This document shows positions 1 to 11,176 of a stretch of 64,000 nt of DNA, piece after piece (the stretch's first letter is position 1; each line of letters starts with the position of its first letter). Both the position numbers and the translations under genes were made by a program. Origin of the DNA: Gelatoporia subvermispora B. Its lineage: Eukaryota; Basidiomycota; Agaricomycetes; Polyporales; Gelatoporiaceae. The notes beneath the pieces were generated by a model. That model made no database searches. It had not been told where the DNA came from and saw only the letters and a program-made list of their open reading frames with translations. The DNA lies in contig KB445798.1 in assembly GCA_000320605.2 (NCBI GenBank), positions 831,037-895,036 of the forward strand. Direction: 5' to 3'.

Positions 1-30
1 CTTGCGCCTGTTCCCCTCTGGACGACGACC

Positions 31-1329
31 ATGGCCACAAGCAGCAGGGATATCCGACTAGAACAGATCTTCGATGCTCATGGTGTAGATATCTCTGCAT
101 TATTGCGCACTTGGGATGAGCTTCAGAAGTACACCGTGGAGGCAGCTACTTCAGGGCGCCCGGCACTTTTCGACTTCGCTTCAGAACATTGTCTCTGTTC
201 TGCAGCTATCCAGTACACCTTCAAGGAGGAATACAAGGCTGAAGAAGAAGAAGAAGATGGGAGCTTTCAGCAGACCCACGTAAGTACAACCCGCTATCCT
301 GCCAGTATGCATATCAGACATGCTCATCACGCCCGTCAGGTGCAAGAGAACTATCCGATTCCTTCCCGGGACCTCAACACTCGAGGGCTGTCAGGCTTCC
401 CGGATCTTCGCCGCGAAAGATCCAAACAAGCTGGTATCACCGATCATGGAACCGCAGACGAACGTCCCACGTACATCACACGCACAGTGACCGCCGGGTT
501 CATCTATCTGACATCCGCACATATGCTCGGAGAGGTCGCGCTGGGAATCGGCATACATCCTGATTGGCAAGGCAAGGGTGTCGCTGCGGAAGCCATCAAC
601 CTCATGCTCCACTGGGCATTCGACGAGTTTGGATGTCACCGTGTACAGGCGTCGATAATGGACTCCCCAGCGCGCTGGTGGGCGCTCCAACTCTTCAACC
701 GTGCGGGCTTCCGCCACGAGGGCACGCATCGGCGGGTGGTGCTCGACCCCGACGGGGCCTGGACGGACGTGACGCGCATGGGACTGCTCGACACGGAGTG
801 GGTCATGCGTGCGCCAAACATGGGGCCGCCAATGAGCCTTTGGGACGAACTCCTGGCTCGGCACCAGCGCGAACGCGAGGAACTGCTGCGCTGGGACGAG
901 AGCCAACGCCGGCTTAACAGGTCCTCGAGCCAGGAGACACTCCGTTTCGTTCCAGAAAGCGAAATTGACCCCGACTCGGCCGCGCCGACTGACACGGAAG
1001 ACCAGACAGATGAGTCTGCTGCTCCCAGCGTGTTCTCCAGCGCCCGGACGTCGCCCGATCCCAACCCCCGTGATATTCTCGCAGAAGCTCACGAGCTGTC
1101 TGTACCCGCGCCAGATATCCCCGCCCCTTTCCTCACTATCGAGGAGACGCTGGCGTCGAATCCATTTCACGATCGCGCGGATGATGACGGCAGCGAGTTC
1201 TCATACCTCTCGATACCGACGCGTTCTCGCTCGCAGTCGGTTGCTAGTTTGCGCAGTTGGTCCTCTGCTGAGGTCTCATCCGTGGCATCCTCGGCGATGC
1301 ACAGCATCTCTGACGATGAAAACCTTTGA
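31..1329 (+). CDS. GNAT-family N-acetyltransferase (RimJ/RimL-like)
   Basis: An open frame of 432 codons. Residues about 165-255 carry the C-terminal half of a GNAT acetyltransferase fold: a beta-4 strand reading GEVALGIGIHPDWQGKG, which contains the acetyl-CoA pyrophosphate-binding Q-x-x-G-x-G/A pattern, then an alpha-3 segment with EAINLMLHWAFDEFG and the usual HRVQA...A-x-x-L-F-x-x-A-G-F-R-x-E-G strand. The remaining C-terminal 170 residues are acidic, Ser/Pro-rich and look disordered. The first 150 residues do not look like the usual GNAT N-terminus. A GT-AG stretch at 280-339 (exactly 60 bp, no stop) is probably an intron that happens to stay in frame, and other introns or an upstream exon outside the window are possible. 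The acetylated substrate cannot be inferred. The domain call is safe; the gene model of the first third is not. Confidence 0.75.
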   Translation: MATSSRDIRLEQIFDAHGVDISALLRTWDELQKYTVEAATSGRPALFDFASEHCLCSAAIQYTFKEEYKAEEEEEDGSFQQTHVSTTRYPASMHIRHAHHARQVQENYPIPSRDLNTRGLSGFPDLRRERSKQAGITDHGTADERPTYITRTVTAGFIYLTSAHMLGEVALGIGIHPDWQGKGVAAEAINLMLHWAFDEFGCHRVQASIMDSPARWWALQLFNRAGFRHEGTHRRVVLDPDGAWTDVTRMGLLDTEWVMRAPNMGPPMSLWDELLARHQREREELLRWDESQRRLNRSSSQETLRFVPESEIDPDSAAPTDTEDQTDESAAPSVFSSARTSPDPNPRDILAEAHELSVPAPDIPAPFLTIEETLASNPFHDRADDDGSEFSYLSIPTRSRSQSVASLRSWSSAEVSSVASSAMHSISDDENL

Positions 1330-1531
1330 AGGTCTGGGGTTCATTTATACGACTACTCGTGCACGACCTACAGCTACTGAGGTTTAACGGTTCTCGAATT
1401 CCCGATGCTGATTGACCTCTAGAAGCCGCACGGTTGCATGCTCGATTCCAGGAAAGATTCGCATTTCCGTAGCATGTACTGTAGAATGTATCCAATTTGA
1501 ACTGCGTGGAACTACATCGCAAAATTGTACA

Positions 1532-2640
1532 TCACTTCACTGCATCTTCCTGCAAACTCTTCACGACCTCCACAAGTTCGCTGAGGCTGTGGACGATCTT
1601 CGATGGACCCAAGTCTTTGTCTACCAGTTGATCCATCCACCCTTTTCCAGCACGATCGATCCAGAATGCGCCTAGCCCTGCTGCTCTAGCTCCAGTGACA
1701 TCGAATGGATTACTGAAATCGAGAATGTCAGTCAATCAACCAGACCTCCCACAGAAGGTTAATGTGCTCAGAGCACATTATTGAGTTCCCACGAGACTCA
1801 CCCACTGACGAGCCAAACCCTAGATGTCTCGTTTGGAGCGAAAATCGGCTGATTCACGCTCTTGAGGAGTCCGTGATAGACTTCTGTCGCCGGTTTGTAT
1901 TGCTGAACAGAATCGACGAGGAACTTTTGCATAGGGAGAAGCCTCGTTGGCAGTGCAGCGACAAGCGCAGATGTGACCATCTGAGGAGCATTATCGTTAT
2001 GAGAGCAGTTCAATGAACCTTCAATCAAAGCGAACCTCGTCTGTGCCTGTTACTCGCGGAGCTCGGGACTACAACTCAAGAGATGGGACATCCACAGCAT
2101 GACGCACCATTGCTGAAGATGACTGGCTGCACGTTCGGAAGTTGTTGCAAGGCTTCTAGAGCTGCAACTGTATCTTCGAACCTGTTCATGGTTGATCAAG
2201 CTCTGCCACCTGCGGAAATATGTCGGAATTCAACGCACGGAGGTAGGCGCGAATACGCTTCCATCAGAGCTTCCGTTGTCTTGTTGTGCAGTTCAAAGCC
2301 CAGTTCTTTCGAAGCGTGCAGGAGGCTGTGTCTAGTAACCGAGTCGAAGGGCTCGTAACGGCCTGTAATGGTGTCAGTGGTCACTGTCTCAGGCTCCGGG
2401 AAGCGTTCCTGCTATAGCACGCATACTCATAGAGTTTAGTCTCCACGTGTACCTGAAGTCCCATCGTAAGTAGTGCGATCATGATATCTGCAAAGTACCT
2501 TACTCAAGTTGATATCGTCGCCAAAGTTGGCTGAGTTGGTCTGCAGTCTCTGGCGAACAGCCGACGTGCTCTGTGATAGCAGATGCTATACTGCTCGTGT
2601 TCAGCAGAGTGCCGTATATGTCAAGAGCAAGAGTATGCAT
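1532..2640 (-). CDS. HAD-superfamily hydrolase, type II haloacid dehalogenase-like
   Basis: Six exons can be chained. Exon 1 starts MHTLALDIYGTLLNT, which is HAD motif I (the nucleophile Asp in D-x-Y-G-T-L). The next exons give RRYQLEYTWRLNSM, the substrate-cap signature of the L-2-haloacid dehalogenase group, then RYEPFDSVTRHSLLHA. Motif II follows in QPVIFSNG (Ser-Asn-Gly). The Lys-containing motif III lies in the VDSVQQYKPATEVYH block, and motif IV in SGNPFDVTGARAAG, followed by FWIDR, diagnostic of the type II group. Donors such as GTAAGG, GTATGC, GTGCGT and GTGAGT and their acceptors keep the frame throughout. Family members hydrolyse 2-haloacids or related small acids in the cytosol; many fungal members have no proven substrate. 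The last residues are DAVK before TGA. Length (about 240 residues) matches the family. Confidence 0.88.
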
Positions 2641-3615
2641 AAGAAGTCCTGTGCGATGTCGAATATGTTGACACCCGACTTGGGTGGAACAAGGCCGCGG
2701 TGTGGCGAGTGGGAGATGCTGATACTTTACACAGACTGTGACAGACAAGTCTGGACAATGACGTCATAGTTCGCCGCCACCAAGTCGGTGGTCGACTGCG
2801 ATGACCCAGTGAGCAAAAGCATGCACTCGTAAACTGTTTTCAGGGCCTGTTCGGTGATTCTGCTTCGCGAGGCCGAGACGTCCGCCCGCTCGAAATAAGG
2901 TGCAAATGGCCCTGTAAGCGCCCGTTTTGCCAGGCCGAGGCCGACAAATCTGAAGGGCGAAGTCGGCCTTGCGAAGCGGAATTACCAAACAGGCCCTCAG
3001 TCGTCAGTAAATATTTGACCCCATCCACCGGCGGATCTGTCAATATGAAGACAAGTTTGCAAAGGCTGTCGCGGACATCAGGTGTTCCGAGACGACAAGT
3101 ACGGCTCCTACCGCTCAAGGGGGCGATCTGCGGACCACAACGCGACTTTAATCAGAGCTCCGATTGTGTATGGAGCGCACGTCTGTCCAAATGGAAGACG
3201 CACGCAGGATATGATTGTGCCAATGGCATCGCCTGCGGAGGGCGGTTGTCATTGGCAGACACAAGAGACAGCGTTGAGGGATTTTGCTATGGAGCAAGGC
3301 GGCCGGACGGGGTTCGCTTCAGCAAGCAACGCGCACTTATTTTGTCTGATTAAGCATCGGCCGACGACACGATGGTATCGAGCATGGCCAATACATGTGA
3401 TGCACATTCATAAATCTGTTCTACACGTCGGAGTTGACGGCGAGATAGGCTACGGCAGAGCTGAGGCTATGTCGCAGTGATGCCATAAGGTCAAACCAAG
3501 CGCACTCGGGGATATCACTGTTGCAAGGTGGAGTAGGAATGATTACAATTTCAGACAAGACGCAATATCAGATGACCCAGACCAATGAGATATGAGGACG
3601 AGGCGGGATACATCC
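2641..3615. other. intergenic region with a MITE
   Basis: No gene recognised. It contains the MITE at 2843-2996. Just beyond it, on the minus strand near 3010-3100, is a short protein-like stretch (SLCKLVFILTDPPVDGVKYL) that belongs to no family I recognise and may be a gene remnant. Confidence 0.5.
2843..2996. mobile_element. MITE with 34-bp terminal inverted repeats
   Basis: The 154-bp element begins GGGCCTGTTCGGTGATTC and ends with the inverse of GGGCCTGTTTGGTAATTC. The terminal inverted repeats agree at 30 of 34 positions. It is flanked by the 3-bp direct repeat TCA (2840-2842 and 2997-2999). A GGGCCTGTTTGG end with a 3-bp target duplication is typical of PIF/Harbinger-type miniature elements; that superfamily assignment is an inference. 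There is no coding capacity. Confidence 0.85.
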
Positions 3616-4746
3616 TTATCCCTTCTTCTTGACAATCTTCACTCCCAGCAGTGGTGTCTTTTTCACCGAAGGGATAGTGGAAGTGTGGATTACCGGCGGC
3701 GTCGAGGAGGGTCGACTGGTGCCGCTGGAGGGCGACAAAATGGACAACGGCTTCATCGGCAACGAGGAGGTAGCTTTGCGTGATCGACCCCCAACAGGGG
3801 CTGCAGATTTGGATGGTATCGAGGATGCCGCAGGCGTGGGGGAGAAGAGCGGTTTCGGAGGAAGTGATGGATGTAACCTTGAAGACGTCGACGGCACCAC
3901 AGAAGAAGAGGAGTGCTCCAGTTGCCGAAGCTTTGCTTCCATTCGCGCGATTTTGGCGTCCACCCTATATACTAGTCAGTCAAGTCGCTGTCACGAAGGA
4001 AATATCGAACGTACGCATCTGATCTGCCGCTCCCCACACTCTTCATGAGACTGAGCGTCGTAGGCTTTGCAGCCTCGCTCGTTGGTCTCCGGTGTCTTGC
4101 ATTCGACCCACCAGCTTCATCTAGCGGAGCTTGGTGCGCATAGGTCACCACGAGCTTGCGGCCTCTGAGGAGCTTGCCATCCGCTCCGTTGAGGGCCTTC
4201 TGTGCGTCCTAGTAAAACAAGCAGGTGAGCTGCTGTGCCGGCGGGTGCCGCTATTCTCAATCCCCGGGTTCACTACAATAGCGAGATGGTCATGTGGAGC
4301 GTGGTAATGACATGCGATAAAAACCCGGGGTGAGCAAACGGCGCATACAGTAGCGAAAGATAGACGTACCTCTTGTTCTGCATACTCGATGAATGCATAA
4401 CCGCGCGGCTTTCCCCTTAGAGGGCCGGTCTTGTGGAAGAGGTAATCAAGTTTGGACACCTTGCCGAACTTGGAGAATGCCTGTAGCAGCGTGTATCTAC
4501 CATCCGCGGGTCAGCGAAGCAGGCGAAAAAGACTAAGTTGCCGACGCACTCGTCGACAGTCGGGTGGAGATTCCCGATGTACAATCTATCCTTCAACAAG
4601 GGTCGAGGCTGCGCGCTCGGTGGCGGTGACGGAGTTGCGACTGCCGAGGACGACGGATAGGACAGGTGTTTGTTCATGGACGGTACATTCTTGGATCCCT
4701 CGGCTTCGTGGATAGGAGGAGGAGAGTCGAGTGCGATGTTGTCCAT
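3616..4746 (-). CDS. RBM18-like RNA-binding protein, single RRM
   Basis: Four exons. Exon 1 encodes a Pro/Ser-rich leader and the start of an RRM with RNP2 reading RLYIGNLHPTVDE. Exon 2 continues YTLLQAFSKFGKVSKLDYLF, then HKTGPLRGKPRGYAFIEY, containing RNP1 (RGYAFIEY). Exon 3 gives DAQKALNGADGKLLRGRKLV followed by VTYAHQ. The order and the FHK-GPL-G-PRGY segment match the conserved eukaryotic RBM18 family, whose members bind RNA through one RRM but have no well-defined process. The last exon (residues EAKLRQLEH onward) is a Ser/Pro-rich, low-complexity tail ending VKIVKKKG. Introns use GTGCGT, GTACGT and GTACGT donors. The intron between exons 2 and 3 is longer than its neighbours (about 160 bp). 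Confidence 0.87.
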
Positions 4747-5520
4747 GATGATGTGGGATGGTTCGTGGCCGTGGCCAACGTCGAGCTCGACGGTCTTGCT
4801 TTCGGCCAGCGCCGCACTGTAACGGCATTTGCCGACACCTGGGCGGCCCGCTCCGCCAATGGCTTTTGCTGCTCGACTTCATTCCTTTTACACGATCGAC
4901 CACATTCATTTCGCTACTCAGGCACTCTATCTATCCTTGTCGCCCGCTGATCTGCTCTCAATACACAAATTAAATATTTAGAAACATGATATTGCACCTG
5001 GCGTATGCGCAGGCCAAGGTTTAGACCTGCGCAGAAATAGCAGCATTTCCCTCCGGTCCCGGGTTCGCCCCGCGTCCGATGAGTCGCCAGTCTGGCGGCC
5101 TGCTACCCATCTTGTGACATTCTGCTACATTTTAATGGCATCTTCCTTAAGTTGGCAATTCCTTTCTCCAGTCTGAGTGCGTCTTCCTCCCCGATGCTCG
5201 GCCAATGCACCTGACATTTCATCAGGTGCGCCATTCACCGTGACCGGCGGGATACACCGCGTCTTGTGCTGTCATGCCTTGTGATACATGTTGAGCTACG
5301 CGTGCATGTGGAATCCTCTTCCCGAATGTGTATCGTCCGTTACCAAGTGTTGCATGAGCAGCAAGTCAGTGGTCAGAACATATGGAAGGATGCCATCCGG
5401 CGCACTGGAAGCCCCGCGGAACAAGGGAACAAACTCTATGGCTTTATAAAAGGTCACTGGCTCTACCAATGCCAGCTGTCACTGGGCCCCAGTCAATCTT
5501 GTTCCTGCAGTCCTTTTCTC
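4747..5520. other. intergenic, divergent promoters
   Basis: Separates the RRM gene (-) from the amylase gene (+). Apart from the TATA box noted separately I see no coding signal. Confidence 0.5.
5445..5450 (+). promoter_or_regulatory. TATA box of the alpha-amylase gene
   Basis: TATAAA within CTTTATAAAAGG, 71 bp upstream of the ATG at 5521. This is the usual spacing for highly transcribed secreted-enzyme genes in basidiomycetes. Confidence 0.65.
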
Positions 5521-8168
5521 ATGCGCAGCATAATCCTTGCTATTTCACTCTGTGTAGCGACCGGAGTCCATGGCGCGCCGAATGGAATACTTTCCGCAAG
5601 GGCCCCAAGTACCGCAAAGACGGTCATCGCTCAGATGTTTGAGTGGACCTGGGAGAGCATTGCTGCAGAATGCGAAGCCTTCCTGGGTCCTGCTGGGTAC
5701 GGTTTCGTCCAGGGTAAGCAGTCCTGTCTCCCACTTCATCATCAAGTGTCTGAACACATCCGGTCTTTCTGCGCTAGCGAGCCCCGCACAGGAGCATGTG
5801 CAGGGTTCCGAGTGGTGGACAGACTACCAACCTGTATCGTACATCTTGACCTCCAAGAGAGGCGACCGCGACCAATACACGGACATGGTTTCGCGCTGCA
5901 ATGCTGTGGGCGTTGGAATCATCGCCGGTATGGATGATAGATATTGTTGCATGCTGCGGGCAGTGCTACATTGATCAAATTTGTGACATCTGACAGACAC
6001 CATTTTCAACCATATGACTGGTGAATCTAACGGGACTGGCGTCGCTGGGTCTTCTTTCACGCAATACAACTACCCGGGTATCTACTCCGACTCCGACTTC
6101 CATTCGTGTAGGACTTCCATTACCAGTTGGGACGACGAGGAACAGGTATGGAATTGCGAACTCGATGGCTTAGCAGAGTATGTACATATTCTTCGAAGCT
6201 ATTTGATGATGTTTCACTATTATCTAGCCTCGCGACGGAGACCTCCCACGTGCAGAGCGTCCTCTCCGCGTACGCCAATGATTTGCTATCATTGGGAGTA
6301 ACTGGCCTCCGTCTCGATGCTGCAAAAGGTATGTGATACTTTTATGAGGACTCCAAGCGACATGTCCTCTGCTCGCGTTATACTCGACGATCACGAACAC
6401 GAGACCTCATTACCTCTGCCAGACATTGACCCCGCAAACATTGCTACCATCCTCTCTCTGCTCGACTCCCAGCCTTATATCACGCAGGAGGTCATATGGG
6501 GTGAGGGGCAGCCCGTCACTCCGCAGCTTTATGTCGGCAATGGTGAAAACTTTCTCCCTATGAGCACTTGTCAGAAATGTTAACTGCTTGTCATCAGGAG
6601 ATGTCCAAGAGTGCGTCGCCTTTACTGTGTTGCACTCGTATTCGACAATGTCACGCTCCCGGGATATAGAGACTAATAAGCAATATGCTACAGATTTAGA
6701 TATACCTCTGCTCTTCAGAGTGCGTTCACCGGTGGGGGCATTTCGAGCCTAGAAAGCTTCAATAATCTAGGTATATCACCATCACCCCTCCAAGGCAATC
6801 AGACTCAAACTTCCATGGGCAGGTTGGGTCAATGGTTCCCAGGCTAATGTTTTTGTAACCAACCACGACACGGAGAGGGTACGTCGTGCATATAGGCCTC
6901 ACACTGTCCACATGATCTACGCTGCCACCGCCCCATGCAGCGCCACGGCCTTTCGCCTCGTATTTGTGCTCACCTGCCCGATGATAGGCCAACTCCTCTC
7001 TCAACGCCCTCGCCGGTTCCAATGCATACGTGAATGCCATGATATTCTCCCTCGCCCACCCCTATGGCACCCCGACGATTCTGTCCAGCTACGAGGGCTT
7101 CACTGACTACGACGCCGGAGCCCCGAACAGTGGTATGCCATACCTTTACCTGTCCAAAATCGGCCTCACCAACGAGAACACTCAGGTGCCGGCACATGTT
7201 CCGGCTCTGGCGGCACGAATGGCTGGCTCTGCCAGCACCGCTGGACCGGTGTCGCGGGGATGGTCGGTTTCCACAACAACGTTGGCGACGCGGACATGGA
7301 AGGGTGGATCGCCGAAGGAAGTAATCAGATTGCCTTCGGGCGAGGTATGTTATCTCTATACAAGTTCGTTTGAGAAGTCCACGGAGCTGTCAAGCGGTCA
7401 CCTTCTAGGCTCTCTCGGCTTTGCTGCTATCAACAATGCAGACACTATCTGGAGTACCACGTTCAGCACGTCCATGCCCGATGGCACGTACTGTGATGTG
7501 ATTAGCGGAGCGAGTGTCAGCGGAGCGTGTACCGGTGTTGCGTGCGTCGCAACCTTAACTTGTGGTCTAGATATTCGACATTTGACGGCTTGGTTTGCGT
7601 CACGCAGGGTTATCGTCTCCGGTGGTCAATTCACTGCTAACGTACAAGCCTGGAGTGCTCTGGCAATCCACACCGGCTCGGTGGGCTCGGTCTCTGGCAC
7701 AGTAGAGGTGACGTTTGCTGAGAGTGCAACGACCTCCTTCGGCGAGGTCAGTGTAACGAGCACCGCCACCCGCCCATCGCTGATCAAAATTGACAGAACA
7801 TTCTCTTGGTGGGAAGTATCGACCAACTAGCAACTTGGGAACCATACGCCGCTGTACGTCCTTCTATTCTCGGATAAGGGTAGATCGTAGTGACGAAAAC
7901 GCCACCGCGACGATCGCGACGCAGATCCCCATGTCAGCCGCATCGTACCCCAACTGGACCGTCACGCTGACGCTGCCCGTCAACACCGACTTCCAATACA
8001 AGTTCATCCGTAAGGAGGCTGACGGAACGGTCAGTTTCTCCGACTTTTGCTCTGGCGAAGACATCCCTCTAACATATCTCTCTGCAGATCAACTGGGAAT
8101 CAGATCCTAATCGCGAGCTCACCACGGCTGCGTTTGGTTCCCAGACCGTCACCTCATCTTGGAGATAA
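5521..8168 (+). CDS. secreted alpha-amylase, GH13 with C-terminal CBM20
   Basis: Hydrolyses internal alpha-1,4 bonds of starch outside the cell. The start MRSIILAISLCVATGVHG is a signal peptide. About twelve exons can be followed. They carry the GH13 regions in order: DTIFNHM (region I), GLRLDAAK (region II, nucleophile Asp), YITQEVIWGEG (region III, acid/base Glu) and VFVTNHDTER (region IV). The C-terminal domain starts ENILLVGSIDQLATWEP and ends in NWESDPNRELTTAAFGSQTV, a starch-binding CBM20. The sequence resembles the bacterial-like GH13_32 amylases common in basidiomycetes (EMFEWTW-type N-terminus, here QMFEWTWESIAAEC). One oddity: the splice after AAK at 6329 joins to ACATTGAC, so the residue after the region II Lys reads Asp where His is usual. 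Length is about 560 residues. Stop TAA at 8166-8168. Confidence 0.92.
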
Positions 8169-8628
8169 GAGGGACTTGCGCGAGGCGAAGGGAGTAGAAA
8201 TATAGGACAGTAAGAAATATGCATATGGACGTCGAACGTTGAACACCTGCGCCGCTACTATGTAGAGAACATATCATAAGGCTGTTCGTGAGTCGTAACA
8301 TGGAGAGGATAATAACTGAGTGAGAACGAGGAGAGTCGAGGACAATCCGGAATATGTATGTACAATATAAGGCAAGATGGGACACGTATGGAACACACGG
8401 TGCGCAGGCGCAGGCAGGCGAAATCTACCAAAAACCAAACCCGTAGGGAAACGATATTATACACGCCCTACCCAAGAGAAGAACGAGGAACGCAGTGAGC
8501 AAAGCAGCAGGACTGACTGTCGATTTGGATGTGTGGACAGGATGATTGAATGGGTCGCAGGATGGGAACTCAAAGCGGGCTCATCAAGTCCGTTGTGAGG
8601 GTCTTAGAGATGGAGGTTGTGGAAGGAT
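8169..8628. other. convergent intergenic region
   Basis: Between two convergent stop codons; contains the two 3' UTRs. Nothing else seen. Confidence 0.5.
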
Positions 8629-10401
8629 TCACCGCTTTCGCTTGGGGTGTGGCGCGCTTCCGCTCGCGTCGCTCACAACGCCTTCGCCGCTGCCACTGCC
8701 ACTGCCACTGCCTTCGGCTTCCCCGTCGCCCTCGCCCTCGCCTTCCGAGACGTCCATACGCGTAGGGACGGGTAGCGGCGATACAGAGTGGTCCCTTGCG
8801 CCATGCATTTCCTCGTCTTGCTCGTGGGGCATCACCAACGGCGAGCCTTCCGGAAGCGGCGGGAGCGCGGCCACGTCAACGTCCATCTCGTCATCCTCGT
8901 CTTCACGGATCTCCGTCCTAAATGTCGGTTGTCGCGGCATGGTGAACACTTGCCCCGGCGGGTTTCTGGTGATCACAATGCGTCCCAAACGAGACGCCCC
9001 GGTGTCAGGTTCGACCTCCGTCTCGAACCCGATATCCCGATCTCCGCGCTCCCTGCTGCTGGTATCGCCGGTGTCGTGATCGCCGACCGCCGTGGCCGCC
9101 ACTGCCACAGCGCGGACTGATATTACGGGTCCATCCCCGTCCGCTGCCTCGATCTCCACGTCATCCTCACCATCGGCTTCATCGGCTTCGACCTCGACTT
9201 CGACGTCCTCTTCCAGATTGGCAAACGTTCGGCAGAGGGGGCAGGAGAACGCGGGGTGATGAGTCTCGAGCATCGGGCGGATGCATTTGTAGTGGAAGGC
9301 ATGCGAACAGGGCGCAATGAACAGAGCCTGATTGATTGTAACCGCAAACAGACCTGTTGGACAGATGACCGCGCACTGTTAGTAAAACTATCTTCATAAA
9401 ATGGCGATGTGTGCGCACAAATGCAGCAGTCCGGCAACGCAGACTTGGCTGAGATCGTCTTCTTCGCCACAGCCATCGATGAACCCCCAGTTGGGAGCGC
9501 GATCGCCCTCAACTGCTTCAGAGCATTTGCGCTGACGCAGATTAGCTTTGCGCATATCACAGAAAATCCTTGTGGCTCACTTGAATGGATTCGAGTGCGC
9601 CTGCCACTCGCGGCCGACCTCAACTTTGATCTTGACGCACTTGTATATGTCCTCCGTGCCACCCTGATAGTCGACACCCAATTGTAGCAGGTCGCCATCC
9701 CGCAGCTCGCTCGGCCGCGACTCCGTGTTCGCGGGCGAGAGCCGGACGTGGTTCAGGAACGTGCCACTGCTCGACTTCGTGTCCTTGATAAAAAACCGGC
9801 CACCTGTCTCGGCCCAGATCTCTGCGTGCGCCCGCGAGACGACCTTACTCTTGAACGCCAGCTTGTTCGATCCCAGGGCATTCGCCGCCGCGAGCCCTAA
9901 CCCTGACCGATCCGTGAACCGGCCGATGCGCAACGGGGCGTCGCCCTCGCGCACGTCTCGGCAGATGGGATCAAAGCGAAGCGACCGCCGGGAATCCAAG
10001 TGAGGCACGAGACGGATACGGTGAGTGGGTGCGTTCGCGTTCGCTGTGGATGCCGTTGGGGCAGATCCAGCCGCTGCACGAGCTGCAGCGACAGTTGGGA
10101 CCTGAGGTGTGGCGGTTGCGGCCAGAGCCCCTGCCGACCGTCGTCTGCGTAACATCTGAGAGAATCCTTGCGAGTTTGACTGTGAAAGCGATGGTTGGAG
10201 GTTCTGAGCTGCTGTACGCCGTCTGTGTCCGGACTGAGGGTCTGCAGATGATGGCATGGGTGGAGGAGAGTCTCTGGTGGAGTCGTGTGGAGGAGGAGAG
10301 GGGTGCGACTGCGACGTGCCTCGGGGACGTCCTCTGAGCAAGCTGCCGAGAATCGATTGTCTTGCAGATGGCGACTCGCTGCCTATCGACAAAGGGTCCA
10401 T
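8629..10401 (-). CDS. FHA-RING E3 ubiquitin ligase, Dma1/Dma2-like
   Basis: Exon 1 has a low-complexity Ser/Pro/Ala leader, then an FHA domain at about residues 140-265: LRIGRF, the phosphothreonine-binding SKVVSRAHAEIW, and DTKSSSGTFLNHVRLSP. An intron after SNPF leads to LKQLRAIALPTGG. A second intron splits the RING, giving DCCIC joined to LFAVTINQALFIAPCSH, then AFHYKCIRPMLETHH and FSCPLC: a complete RING-H2 finger. The C-terminus is strongly acidic (EEDVEVEVEADEAD and Gly-Glu-Asp repeats) and ends in the basic PKRKR, a candidate nuclear signal. FHA followed by RING in this order is the architecture of fungal Dma1/Dma2 and human CHFR-like ligases, which act in spindle position and septation checkpoints. 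The role here is inferred from that family. Confidence 0.88.
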
Positions 10402-11176
10402 CGGCGTTGTCGTCGTGGTCGTCGTTCAAGAAAGAGATTGCATCCGCCCGTCAGGCCAAAGTTTGGCGCTCGGCCAGCCACTGCCAGCCACTTTTGTCTT
10501 GTTCCATCCCACTGCCATCATTCCTTTTCCGTTCTGTTCTATTCCCTAGCACTTGTTGTAGAGCTCATGGGCAGTGCTGGGGCCCCCATATGTCCGCCTT
10601 CAGAATGGAACTGGCTGCTTTGAGCCCAGTGTGGCCACTATCGTGTTTCTCACCCCTCTCAATGGCTATGCGCCCGGATTTCTTTGGCAGAAGATAATCA
10701 GTGACGCTGATAGGAGGCGCTGGGATTTGTATAGGGCGTTGACAGCAAGAGGGGACGTTGCCCTCGTGTTTTAGGGCTGCCAGGACACCCGTTGTAATAA
10801 GGCCGCCGTCGTGTACGGCGGCATGAACAATTTGGTGAGCCGCGTTGAATGGACCTCGGACTTGATATTCAAAGCGCTACACCCCAGGATATGCGCTTGT
10901 TCTCGAGTCTGGTCATCCTGGATTTCTCGTTGTGTTCCATCTTGCTATGACCACTATTACAACTCGCGTAGATGACCGTTCCGACCGAATTATCAAGCGG
11001 TGGCCAAGACGATATACAGTATTCACGTCGCGTTCATGCTTCAGGGCGTATTTATTGCGATGTTGATGATGCATCATCTTGTCTTCGTTCCGCTACAGCC
11101 ATACCCTTAGCCCGTATATTTGCTGCTTGTGCCGTGCTACATAGTCGAAGCCGGACGATACTCAAGAGAGAGGGTA
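10402..11176. other. intergenic region
   Basis: Open frames at 10574-10774 and around 10847-10950 look hydrophobic in places, but no family is recognised and no splice chain leads on. Serves as upstream region for the FHA-RING gene and the gene at 11177. Confidence 0.4.

Noticed and set aside
391..1170. 259-codon minus-strand frame over the GNAT gene
   Set aside because: Antisense shadow of a GC-rich exon; the plus strand has a clear GNAT domain.
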